A stretch of DNA of 64,000 nt from Sphagnum magellanicum (lineage: Eukaryota > Streptophyta > Sphagnopsida > Sphagnales > Sphagnaceae), in contig CM038922.1 in the NCBI GenBank assembly GCA_021904315.1, positions 7,229,347-7,293,346 on the forward strand, given 5' to 3'. The position numbers were made by a program, and so were the translations under genes. The notes below the pieces were generated by a model. It ran no database searches, had not been told where the DNA came from, and saw only the letters and a program-made list of their open reading frames with translations. Positions 23,511 through 35,070 of this stretch are shown here, in pieces (the first letter of the stretch is position 1; the number at the start of each line of letters is the position of its first letter).

Positions 23511-26310
23511 TTGTCTTGTAATGCAAATCATGTTTTGTGAAGAGTGTTCCAAAAGGATTTTTCATTCACAAATTGGAGTTTTTCCAAAATTTAAATAGTT
23601 GCAACAAGGACCCAATTATGAAATTGGGATCATTAGGCCAAAACCCATTGGAATACTACACATATCTCTCATCGCCATGACCATGTGCTTTCATACTGGT
23701 GAGGGTAATGGGCAATTGTCCAAGCCCAAAAGTCACTTTGTTGGCCACTTGGAACCTTGGAAATGCAGTTTTCACATTATCCATTTTGTCATGGATAACA
23801 CATAAAAATTAATCCTTGGATCGCACAAATTCTGACCTCTAAGTATGGTACAAGTTTTTGCATGATTCTTGATGTAAAATGTGTTTTTTTCAACTTCAGT
23901 TCATATTCTTCAGTTCATCATTATTGTTTTTTCCCAACTTTAATATTAAATCCTTAAGGGATTCACACATAATACATTCTACAAAAATCAAACCTTTTTT
24001 TCTTACATCTATATTAAAATGGTGTATCTTTCTCAACCTATTCATTATAAATTGAGAAATACCTCCAATGTTTAACTCCTTGATTATTTGTAAAGATTTG
24101 ATGAAGAAAATGAGAACAATAAACCTCATATTCAATAACACATGATAATACTTCACACTAATGATTAAATTAGTAAACTAGCACACCTACACTAATTTTG
24201 AAAAAAAAAACTAAATCACAATTTCACATTTTACGAATATATACGTTATATTTTACTTAATCACTTCTTTCTTTAAGACTCTTCCAAATATCAAACAACA
24301 ATGTTGAACATCTTGTCTACCATTTCCAATTCCTTTTATTTGATGCGGATTGTGTCAACACACAAGTCAATCAAGCATTGAACATTTTTTGACTATGTTT
24401 ATTTCATTAGAGTTCATAATTTATGTAAACCCTTGTTTCCATGGGGCAAAAATTTACAACCTCATTTGCAATTTACCTTGTATAACGTATATTTTGATCT
24501 TGACAAGCCAATGATCTTGTACCATGTGGTTTCACATATATCTATTTCTTGAATCCTAATAAATTATTGGTGTTTCATGTCCTTTCTTGTACGCAACTTT
24601 TTTGGAATATTTAGACCATATGTTGTATGGTCTTCAAAAGATGGTCCTCGAATCTCTTCTCTCAATAGCAAGTTTTTTCATGAGGAAATTATTGATAGTA
24701 ATTCCATGGGCAACATAATACAGCACTGACATTCTAAATAGAAATTTTGGATTAAAGCTTTTCAATCCCTAAAACTAAGGCTTTAGAATGACATAACCTT
24801 TATTTCCTCTTTTGAACATATATTGTTTTTTCCTAACACTAACTTTTCCCTCCTCATCAACAATTAATATGTGCTTTTCATTATATGATATGATAAATTA
24901 CCTTGGGGAATAACCATCCAAAATGGTTTGAGACAACAACCATTTCCAAATTGTCATTATTGCTACAACATTACTTGAACAATGCAAAATGTTTGGTCCC
25001 ACATGATCTTCACCAAGCTAATCAACAAAAACTATTTCCCATGGGTCGCATGTTATCACACATCCATTTGCAACAAATAACATCTAAATCGATAAGGTCA
25101 TAATCAACACCTTGCCAAAAACACCTACCATTTGCTAGAATGTGTGAATCCCCTTTTTGATTTCCTTCTTCATTTTGTTCCTTGTTTTTCTTTTCATTTC
25201 TTTCCTCATTCCTTCATTCACCTAAGGAACCAAAAGAAAATCTTTCCATTCTTCCTTCCCCACCATTAGAACTATAACTTTTGTATTCATTGGACTTGTC
25301 ATCAACAAGTTCATCCATTCTATTGTCAATTTCCTCTTATTGTTGAAATTCTCAAAACATAAAGTCATGGAGAAATGCTCATCCCTATAAGACATTTACC
25401 TATTTTGTAAGCTACTGAAACCCTCCTAGAAAATATCCTCTTGTGGTAGAAACAAAAATGTGTCCTCCATCACCAAAACATCATTTGTGGGCCAAAATTT
25501 TAAGAAAATCATTTCCAATTGATGACCTATAATATCCTACAACTAGAGTAGGGCAAAAGAATTTTCATTGCTCAAAGGGTTCAATCACATATATGATGTC
25601 ACAACCCTAGCTTTGGGCTCACGACTAAGGCAAATGGGTTACAAGGTTGCAGGCTACAAGGTTATGGGCCAAGAGGAAGCCCGAAAGTCAAGGCAAAAAG
25701 AAGCCCGGGAGTCACATCACATACTCCAACACACCCCTCTACCCCTCAAAGTGTTATGAACTAAGGAGCGTGCCTCGACTCCTCCCTCTTCCGCTGTCTT
25801 CTACTTGGATTCACATTTGAATCCTTCAAGGAGTTGGGAATGTGTCATATGATGGTTATAACTAAACAATTTCCAACTCCATTAACACCATGGATCAAAA
25901 CCAATTAAGGATCTTTGCACTTTTTGACTCCAACCTAAACCCTACCATCTTCATTCAAATCCAAAATGGAAATCAAGTCAGCAAATTTGAATGTTATGCC
26001 CATGGTTTCATAATTTCTAAAAGATCATTCACCTATAAAATAATTGACAACAATTTTTTTGGATGAATATTACTAGCATGACACCATGGAACAAAAAATT
26101 AAATACAAGGTGTTGATATGTAGATCAACAAGAAAAAATAATCCCAATAGCTTGACTTGTCAATATTATTGGACAAACGCAGTTTCTTTCCTGATTCATT
26201 GAGATGATTCATGAGGAAATGAATAACGTGGATTAAGACATTTCTTCCACATTATAACAAAGGGATTTTTTTCCCTAGTACCTGAAATTTCTATGATTAC
26301 TTGGGTTGAA
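23510..26310. other. AT-rich spacer
   Basis: No intact gene. The minus strand between 24300 and 25100 reads in patches like an old coding region (for example a stretch with RKKQYMFKRGNKGYVILKP), but it has many stops and no recognisable motif. Confidence 0.4.
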
Positions 26311-26313
26311 TTG

Positions 26314-26640
26314 TGAAAAAATGCATGGTGACCACCATGCATTTTCTGTGATCACTAAATTGCAAAAAAATGTTTGGTGGTCATTAAACATTTTCTGCAC
26401 TCATTAAATCACAAGAAAACATCTAGTGGCCACTAGAGTTTTTAGCACTCACTAAATCACAAAAAAATGCCTAATGGCTGCTAAGTGTTTTTTTGCACCC
26501 ACTAAATCACAAAAAAATGCCTAGTGGCCATCATGTGTTTTCTACATTCACTAAATCACAAAAAAAACATTTTTTGCACTCACTTCGGGTTGAATCGTAA
26601 AAAAAAGCCTGGTGGCCATAGGCATTTTCTATGATCACTT
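26314..26640. repeat. Tandem array of about 49 bp with hairpin cores
   Basis: Six to seven units end in CACTAAATCAC or a variant (unit ends near 26363, 26412, 26460, 26510 and 26559). Each has a TGG-CCA-type core. Unit 1 holds the inverted repeat ATGCATGGTG-AC-CACCATGCAT (26321-26342). Unit 3 holds the palindrome CTAGTGGCCACTAG (26423-26436). The last unit holds GCCTGGTGGCCATAGGC. Confidence 0.8.
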
Positions 26641-27715
26641 TGAACTGAATCTAGATAAAACATTTCTTTAACTAAATAATAGACATTGTTTGGTTAGTGC
26701 CAAACATTCTCTTGTTTAGGGATTTGGTATAACCTTACTCACATTATTTATGTACATCTATGTGGGTGCTAACATTTTTTTTATTACAACCATGTACTCC
26801 AAAAATTCATCAAGATAACAAACAACTGGTTTTGGGTTTTTGTAATGTTGTTTTGTGAAATCCCCAAGAGAAACTAAAAACTATGAGATTTTCATAATAT
26901 CATTTCTAATTATATTTTGGCTCATGATTATTGCAAAAGATTTAAAATTTGAATTGTGATAAAAATTAACAATATTTGTTAAATAATACCAAGGAAATAT
27001 CAAAATATGGTAGTGTAATTTGATTACAATATTACGTTCAAGGTGTAGGAAAAAAGACTTCAAGATTATAGGAGTCTTAAATTCCTATAATTATTTTGAT
27101 GAGAATGGTTGTGGAATACTAACCTTTTGTTTTGTTAAAAGTTTGTCGAAGCAGTGGCATCAAATACATTAAATTTTTTTTGTGTTGAAAACCATTATGC
27201 ATGTTGTGAGCCATACCGACACAACCAGGTGCGGTAGTCTCAGTTTTTAACAGTTACATCAGGGTTATTTGAATGGGGTGAGGTTATTAAGGGCTTTTAG
27301 CGACTTCATAGGGTGATAAGTGTGCATGGTGCGAAGAGGGTTATTTTCTTTTCCGAAATGCGTTATTGGTGTTTAAGGAGTTGGATTAGTTATGTTCTTT
27401 AGCAAAGGCTAATAACCGTAGTTTTAGAAAAAAATTTGCATAATTAGGGGCGAGAAATCTCTAGAGGGTTGGGGGTAAAAGTAGACACCAAAATTTACAG
27501 TGTTCAACACAACATTAGTCTTGTTATGGTATTTAGAAAGTAGCAAGGATGTTAAAAATTCTTAAAGCAGTCGAAGGGGTGTTGATGAAAGATTTAATAG
27601 AGGTAGAATAATCTTCAGGCCGTTGAACATAAGGTTAATTCAAGGCAACTCAACAATTAAACAGATAGTATGATAGTGTGCTAATAGTAATAGGAGTCTG
27701 ATGATAATTGAAACA
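26640..27715. other. Spacer
   Basis: No gene seen. GC rises after about 27200. A purine-rich GGGTTGGGGGTAAAAG followed by TAGACACC (about 27467-27493) looks a little like the polypurine tract/LTR edge of a retroelement, but no matching second LTR was found. Confidence 0.35.
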
Positions 27716-27721
27716 TTTATT
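27716..27721 (-). terminator. Poly(A) signal of broken transcription unit
   Basis: AATAAA on the minus strand, about 70 bases past the final stop at 27792. Confidence 0.5.
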
Positions 27722-27791
27722 TATAATAGGGATAAGCTCAGCAAGGAGCTACAAGTACATGTAGAATCCAGAGTTATGCTTTAATGATAGT

Positions 27792-28214
27792 TCACAACTG
27801 CAGGAAATCTAAGATGCGCCGGATGGTGCGAACTAAATAGTCCGCCTTGCTATTGGGAGGCAGTCGACGAATCGAACCGCGCAACCAACGATAGTGACCA
27901 ACACCGGGAACTGAAAACCATGCGAAGATAGAAGTATCTTCAGTTTCTTAACAACCTTCACAAACAGTCTCGGGTTCATCACCAGAAGCCTGGTCAACTT
28001 GCAACAAGATCACCAAGGTGCGAGAGTTTGGAGAAATGTGATAGTACCAGGCTCGAGGAGGTTCGACTTCAAGACGAACACGCACTTCTCGAAATTCGGG
28101 TTCTTCATCGCGAGGATGCTGGGTTAGGGTAAGATCTAGGGACGACTCCGGAGGCGGTTCTTCATTCGCTTATGCGGCTTGCGGCCCGTAAGATGAGACC
28201 ATGCGCAACGCCAT
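27792..28214 (-). pseudogene. Unknown 140-codon reading frame, two nonsense codons
   Basis: The minus-strand frame runs from ATG (28214-28212) to TGA (27794-27792), interrupted only by TAA at 28172-28170 (codon 15) and 27950-27948 (codon 89). Each TAA could be a former CAA (Gln). The translation is protein-like: an acidic, Pro-rich N-terminus (EEPPPESS), then REVRVRLEVEPPRAWYYHIS, then an aromatic segment FAWFSVPGVGHYRWLRG, then DYLVRTIRRILDFLQL at the C-terminus. I do not recognise the family. Base composition is richer in GC than the surroundings. A TATA box lies about 95 bases upstream and an AATAAA about 70 downstream, so a whole transcription unit seems to have been present. It might belong to an unidentified non-autonomous retroelement. 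Confidence 0.65.
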
Positions 28215-28311
28215 AATTTCAAGCAAAGGAAGAAAAAGGTTAGAGCTTTAATCGAAATCAATTTGACAATGGAGGCAAGAAAGACTTGTTACGTTGAGGT
28301 GCGCAATCGTA

Positions 28312-28318
28312 ATTTATA
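28312..28318 (-). promoter_or_regulatory. TATA box of broken transcription unit
   Basis: TATAAAT on the minus strand, about 95 bases before the ATG at 28214, with a pyrimidine-rich leader between. Confidence 0.55.
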
Positions 28319-28469
28319 GTTCGAAGAAGAGGAAAGGAAGGCGGGAGTAACGGCTTAGGACCATGGTAAAGTAAAATCGTGAAGTCAAAGGGAAAAATTG
28401 AGGGTGTAAGTAAAGTTGTTGGGGGAAAATGGAAGAGGTGAAAAGGTGTTTATCCTTCACATTCCAATA

Positions 28470-28650
28470 GGCCACCAAGCTTTGGATCCTTCCAATGGCC
28501 ACCAAGCTTGGAACCTTCCATTGGCCACCAAGCTTTGGATCCTTCCAATGGCCACCAAGCTTTGGATCCTTCCATTGGCCACCAAGCTTTGGATCCTTCC
28601 ATTGGCCACCAAGCTTTGGATCCTTCCATTGGTCACCAAGCTTTGGATCC
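28470..28650. repeat. 27-bp minisatellite, 7 units
   Basis: Units start at 28470, 28497, 28523, 28550, 28577, 28604 and 28631. The core is GGCCACCAAGCTTTGGATCC followed by TTCCAWT. Six units are 27 bp; the second is 26 bp, having lost one T. Reading frames on both strands stay open (for example DPKLGGQWK repeats), but the 26-bp unit shifts the frame midway, so it is unlikely to code. It lies 150-340 bp upstream of the TATA box of the broken minus-strand unit. Confidence 0.92.
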
Positions 28651-28867
28651 ACCTTCACCTCCCTTCTCCTTCTCTTTAAAAGGCGGATTCGGATCGTGAG
28701 AAGTCTTTCTTGGCCTCGAGGATAATTTTCATGCAATCTCGAACACTTGTTTGACAAGCTTCTTGAGGAGGGAAATAATGTTTGGTCTTGGTGGAGGGAA
28801 GAAGGAAGAAAAGTAGAATAAAAATCTAGTGATAGTGTTGGAAGGTGGGACTCTAGAGAAATCTCAG

Positions 28868-29427
28868 AAACCCTTTCGGGTTTCATAGCATAACTTTTTA
28901 CTGTTGTAGCGGAAGATCTTAAGATTTGGTGGGTTGGTGCGCCTTGTTGTTAGCTTTCCAGAAAGCTATAGCAAGCCAAATTTGAATAATCCATGTGGGA
29001 GAAACAACAGTTTAAGTGACTAGTGGTCTGCAGCAAGGTTTAATCATCATCTTTGTAAAACCCTCTCGGGTTTCATAGCGTAACTTTTTATTTTCGTAGC
29101 TGCAGATCTTAAGATTTGGTGGGTTGGTGCGCCTCGTTGTTAGCTTCCTAGGAAGCTATAGCAAGCCATATTTGAACAACCTATGTGTGAGAAATAACAG
29201 TTTAAGTGATTAGTGGTCTGCAACAAGGTTTGATCATCACCTTTGTAAAACCCTCTCGGGTTTGGTGGTATAACTCATTACTATCGTAGCTGCAGACCAT
29301 GAGATTTGGTAGGTAGTTGCGCCTTGTTGTTAGCTTTCTAGAGAGCTATAGCAAGCCAGATTTGAATAATCTATGTGTGAGAAACAACATTTTAAGTGAC
29401 TAGTGGTCTGCAGCAAGGTTGGACATG
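28868..29427. repeat. 190-bp tandem repeat, 3 copies
   Basis: Copies begin AAACCCTYTCGGGTTT at 28868, 29058 and 29248, exactly 190 bp apart, and end near GTCTGCARCAAGGTT. Each holds two short hairpins. One is AAACCC-TYTC-GGGTTT at the start. The other is AGCTTYC-NA-GRRAGCT at 28952-28967, 29142-29157 and 29332-29347. Copies are close in sequence. The family is not recognised. Confidence 0.92.
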
Positions 29428-29429
29428 GT

Positions 29430-30680
29430 GTTAAGTCCTTAAACATTGGTTTGGATGAATGACAATTTGGGACAAAGTCCTAGAACGTGTAGTGTGTGAG
29501 CTTGGAAAAATATATCTATCAGTTTTAATCATAAATAATGCATAGGAGGTAGGTTGCTTAATTTCAACTACAAACGCAATCTAATTTCCAAAATTACATT
29601 TGTAATTGTCCTTCATTAGTAGCATTTGTGCTTCCATGCATAATCACCTTGTAGAACCGGGAGTAGAGGGACGGGAAGTCACCTCACACATGTCTTGGAC
29701 ATAACATGTTGTGAAAAGACAATAACAACTTCTAGATTCTTACATTCTAACCCATGTAAATTGATGCATTTTGGTGCACACATGCACTTTGTATTTGGAC
29801 AATATTAAAAATCATTAGATGTAAATGAAAATAAATATGTAGTTGTGTGCACCATTTGAGACCATAAACCCTAAATCAATCTTTTTCAAAATGATTGTTC
29901 AATTGTGAACTTATGTTCATGGTCCTTGTCATGCTATTTTCAAGGTTATTGTAAAAAATTTGTAACCCTAATGGAGGTTATGATGGGAATAGTGAATGTG
30001 ATATAAAGATTTAAGAAATAGAAAAAAAAATGTGTAAGTATTATAAGCAAGTCTAAAAATTTAAAAGAAGAATTTAAGAGGTTGAAGGTTTTTTGCAAAT
30101 ATGAATTGAAGGAAAAGACCTAGGAAGAAAGTTAGTAGATGTGAGCCAATGAATGAAAAAAAAGGACTAGAAAAGGATATGTTAGTGAGAGAAATAGTAC
30201 AGGTAAGAAAAATTGAAAGAAGAATTTAAAAGGTTTAAGGTTCATTGTAAATGGGAAATCTAAATAGAAAGAATAGACCAATGATATGTTTGTCAATGTG
30301 GAAAACATAAAAGACAAGATAAATTAACACAATAACAAGAGATGATAAGGTGTTATTGCAAATTGGAATGAAAAGTAAAGCAAAAAGTAAAGACATGTGT
30401 GCCATTGAAAAAAATAATGAAGATGAAAAGAATATAAAAGCATGTTTGTGAATTGGAATGAAGAAAAAAACAAAAAGTAAAGCGATGAAGGAATGAAAAA
30501 AAAAAAACCTAGGACACATCTGCTAGAAAAGAAAATAAAGTAAATGCTTCATTTGAAGTTCATAAAACAATAAGAAATCTTGGTTGTAAATTCAAATGAC
30601 AAAAAAGAAGATGTTCTCCTACAGCACCTTGATTCCTATTCAGACCATGCCATGCTTTTCTCGGCTCAAGTCTGGGGGGG
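29430..30680. other. AT-rich spacer
   Basis: 30000-30540 is purine-rich (AAAG/GAAT runs). Its minus strand gives Phe/Leu/Ser-rich open frames that are low-complexity, not genes. Confidence 0.5.
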
Positions 30681-30681
30681 G

Positions 30682-30858
30682 ATACATGAGAATTTCATTT
30701 CAACCTCACTTGTGCATTGTATATATATGTGTGCATGCATCTCTTTTTAGTTGATTAGTTTATACATTTGACTGGTTTTAATCTTTTTGTTTAATAGAAT
30801 TTACTACGTATTTACATCCTTACCACACCGTACGCCACGACACTGCACGTCACGACAA
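30682..30858 (+). repeat. Truncated LTR 3' part (177 bp)
   Basis: Starts ATACATGAGAATTTC and ends CACGTCACGACAA. It matches 31151-31327 over the same 177 bp with five substitutions seen by eye. It appears to be the R-U5 end of an LTR whose U3 is missing. It abuts the next LTR with two bases between CA and TG. Confidence 0.7.
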
Positions 30859-30859
30859 T

Positions 30860-31326
30860 TGTCATGCCCATACATGGCCTCATACATGATGGCCAGTTAC
30901 GGGCATGCCCATGTGCGATTTTAGGGTTGATGTACGGTTTTAGGCAATTGTACGCTATTAGGTACTTAGGGTTTCAGTGTTGGCACGGTATAAAAGGCCT
31001 AACCCTTTCTTTCTCCTTTTAGTTTTTCTAGAATTCCTTTGTCATGAGTTTTTCCTCCATCATAAGCTAGGATTTCTAGATGCTCACGACGGCCATTGCA
31101 CGACCACCGTTTACATACACTTCATTTCTTTCTTGCTTTGCATTTCAATAATACATGAGAATTTCATTTCAGCCTCACTTGTGCATTGTATATATATGTG
31201 TGCATGCATCTCTTTTTAGTTGATTAGTTTATACATTTGACTGGCTTTAATCTTTTTGTTTAATAGAATTTACTACGTATTTACATCCTTACAACACCGT
31301 ACGTCACGACATTGCACGTCACGACA
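30860..31326 (+). mobile_element. Candidate solo LTR (467 bp)
   Basis: Begins TGTCATG and ends CACGACA, so it has the TG...CA ends and a TGTC/GACA terminal inverted repeat typical of LTRs. A strong TATA box, GGTATAAAAGGCC, sits inside at about 30985-30997. No primer-binding site or reading frame follows, so it is a solo LTR. A 5-bp target duplication is not evident because the left flank is another LTR end. The superfamily is unknown. Confidence 0.6.
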
Positions 31327-31329
31327 AAA

Positions 31330-33715
31330 CAATGTTAAAAATGTTTTAAAAATCACCTAATTTTTGAACTTATAAAATTGAAAAAAAATCCCTTAGTTTT
31401 CAACCTACATAAAGGATTAAAAAAAATGAACTTGGCATAAATTCACCATACATTAAAAAAAAACCCAAATCACCATATTTTTATGTTAAGTTCTAACAAT
31501 TAATCAAGAACATGGAAGGATCCATTTGTTTACCATAACCCAATGCAAACATATACCTAGCTTTGCAAGTGGTCCATGCAAATAATAAGGGCAATAAAAT
31601 GTTAAACATATTTGTACATGGCTTGCAAACTTGGGTGTGCAAAACCTACTAATCAATACATTTATACATATTCTAGAAAAATGGCAACAAATTTATTCCC
31701 AAACTATCACCACACACCTGTTGTCCATAGGAATTGTGCCATGGTGAAAGGATGTCCAAAATTTGTTCACCTATTGTTTTAGCCAAGAAGTTGGCTCTAA
31801 TTTATTTCATGTAATTTATTGAAAACATATCCATGTTGGCAAAATGCCATGATAGCTTCCATCCTTGCTTCTTATTAAAAGTTCAACAAATGAATGTCAA
31901 TTGATGCCTTGCCATTTCAAATTATATTATGTGGTCTCCCTCCCCTTGAACAATTTCTTTACTCCCAAAATTAAAGAAACCAACATGATTTGCTTAGGGG
32001 ACAACATTGGTTTGAACACAAATGTCTGTTACTTTAAACATGAAAGATTTAAACTTGTACGTTCTCTACCAAATTGCCTTTAGGTTGAAGGTTTAGGGTT
32101 TAAGGTTCAGGCTCAAAGCAATGCAAGATTTGCCCATGCCCCATGAATGCCATATTCATATATATTCAACCACATCATCATGTGAATGTCGAAGCCATGA
32201 TGAATTATGTTCAATGCCATATTTCTAACTTGAACCTCCTTTAGATCAACCATAATGATGGTTACAACTCCAAAACGATGAATGTGAAGAATTATAGCTT
32301 TTAAGGCTTGAACTTATGCCAAGAATTGTATTGTTAAATGGCAAAATACCTTCTTAAATGTGCTCATCCCACTTTACCTTTCTAGATTGCACTTGCTTTT
32401 CATTTTTTTTTACAATTGGATCCATTCACCTTTTTACCCTTGTTAAGTGTAATCAAAATTCAATTTGCCATTCTAGGTTTCCTATCTCTAATTACATTTG
32501 TGTAATTGTTTGTTAAAACATATTCTCTACACCCCGTCCCCCCTTACAAAGGGCTTTTTGGAAGAAATGTTTTTAGCTCCCACCATGTCTCCTTACTCCT
32601 TTTGTTGGTGTTTTGATATTGTATTGAAATCCATTATAGACTATAGTAGTTTCAAGGTATTTGCCCCTTACATGGTAGCATGTCCTTTTTATAATCTCAT
32701 CATTCAATCTTCGACAAATGTAAGGTGAGATGTTGCACTCACCATTTGAATGAAAATATTATGTTATTTATTTTTAACATAGACAATCATCCATTGTGAA
32801 AAATAAAATGAATGAGGATTGTTGTTAATTGGTTAAGGTTTAGGTATTCAAGATAGGTAGTATGCAATCACAATGTGGGATTGCATGCTAACACATGTGT
32901 TTGTTGTTCATCTCCAAGTGAAGTTCTGCTATCATGATGATTGACAAAAACAAGGGAACAAGGTATTTCTGTAAGGCAAAACAACCCTTTGAACTTTCTT
33001 TCTTTTTGTAATGGAAGTTCGTCGATGACATTAGTGTTTATTTTGCATTACATTATGAATACAAAAATGGTTCTTTGCAAGGCCTATAGATGGGGCAAAA
33101 AGGAGGTCACATTTATCAAATGTGAGGTTAAATATGTTTTGACCAAGGATTAGTGTGGGCTATGGTGTGAAGTTGACGTTGGGGCTTGTCACACACTATA
33201 ACAACTCGTAATAAAATCATGAAGGAAACTACTAGTATTCTTGAATCATTTCCTTTATTATTGTTCCAACAACACTCGTTGCGTTGCTGTTGAATCATAT
33301 CATAGTTGGAAGGAAACAACCTTTTTTCCTCACCTGCAAAAAGGAATTCTAAAATATTAGTTTATATGCATCAAATGCCTTTGAATTATCGGGAGGGAGT
33401 GTGAACAAATGTTTACTGGACATTTGCATGGATGTTGATGTCTTTTTGCATTTGTCTTTAAACAAAGATTCCTACAAATTATTAATGTTGAAAGGTGTCT
33501 CCAATTTGACTGTTGGGTGTCGGTAAAATAAAGTAAACAAAAAAAGTAGTCCACCCAAAGTCTAATTTAAAAATGGAACAATTTTTGATATGGGCACAAG
33601 AAAATATATTCAAAATATTTTGAAGTAGAAATATAAAACCATAGGGCCCTACATTTAGTTTATGGGAAGTTGGATACAAAGTTTGAACAACTTTCGTATC
33701 ATAAAAGTAGGTTGA
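31330..33715. other. AT-rich spacer
   Basis: No gene or ordered repeat recognised. Confidence 0.45.
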
Positions 33716-34059
33716 AAGCACTAGTAGAAATCAGCCAAAATGTAACCAGTCAATTTACGACTACATGCGACTAGATTTGAGAATATTTGCTACTACAAGA
33801 CCAACTTTCAACTATTTTGGTCATTTTCACAACTATGATGCAACTATTAGAAATTTCATCCTATTGGTTACATCAATTTTACATTTATTTTCATCCATTA
33901 ATAGGTTGATATGTCCCATTAGTCACAATAGTCACCAAATTAGTTGCATCCTAAAGGTATTCTACAATGACATATGGGTATATTTTAATGTATGTACTAA
34001 AATTATATATATATATGTGCATACATATGTATATTATTCATATAATGAATCGCAAAATT

Positions 34060-35070
34060 AATATTTGAACTTTGAATTTTTTTATTCAAATATGAATATT
34101 GATATTTCAATTATCAAAAAATGTTATTTTAACTTTTTAAAATTTTTATTAAAATTTGAAACTTGATATTTGAATCTGAAAATTGTTATTTCAATTGTTT
34201 AAAACATTATTTGAATTTGAAAATTTTGATTGAATATGATATTTTCAATTCAAAAAGACTGATTTGATCTAAAAATTGATTTTGAATTCTAAATTAATAT
34301 TTTCGAATCCAAAAATTAGTATTTCAATTCAGAAAATTATAATTGATCATAAAAATGGATTAATTTGAATATTCCATTTAATTTTGAGTATTTTTATGTG
34401 AATATGAAATTTATATTTCAGCTATGAAAATTTTTCATTTATATTTTAAATAATCAATTAATTCGAACCTGAAATTTAGATTTTCAAAATTAATACTTCA
34501 AGTCTGAGAATTAGTAATTGAGTCTAAAAATGGACATTTCAATTTTGAATATTGTTATTTGAATATGAAAATTAACATTTCAATTCTGAAAATTTTTATT
34601 TAAATTCAAAAAACGTTTTTGATCTAAAAACTGATATTTGAATTCTAAATTATTATTTTTGAATCTAAAAATTATTATTTAAATTTAAAAAACTTTATTG
34701 ACTCTAAAAATTGGCAACTTGATTTTAAATATTTTTATTTCAACTTGAAATTTGATATTTGAATTTTGAAGTTTAAAATTTAAATTTTAAGAAATTATTT
34801 GACTTGAAAGTTGAAATTGGAATTCCATATTATTATTTTGGATTCTCAGAATTAATATTTCAATTCAAAAAATTATTAATTAAGTCTTCAAATGCAAATT
34901 TTAATTTTGAATATTATTATTTGAATCTGAAAATTAACATTTCAATTCTGAAATTTCTTATTTAACTTCTAAAAACTTCTAAAAACCGATATTTGAATTC
35001 TGAATTACTATTTTGGAATCTTAAATTTATATTTTAATTCAAAAAATTATTGATTGAATTTCAAGGGTTT
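34060..35070. repeat. Internal AT-rich repeats of CACTA element
   Basis: Repeated words such as ATATTTGAATTCTAAATTA, TTTGAATCTAAAAATTA and AAAATTAACATTTCAATTCT recur in similar order several times, suggesting diverged tandem units of a few hundred bases. Confidence 0.55.

Noticed and set aside
26314-26640. Regular short repeats as a CRISPR array
   Set aside because: The units are contiguous with no unique spacers, vary strongly, and lie in a plant genome.
28314-28886. 190-codon minus-strand frame with DPKLGGQWK repeats
   Set aside because: It spans the 27-bp array, whose 26-bp unit shifts the frame. It also runs across the TATA box of the unit below it, and the ends have no protein character.
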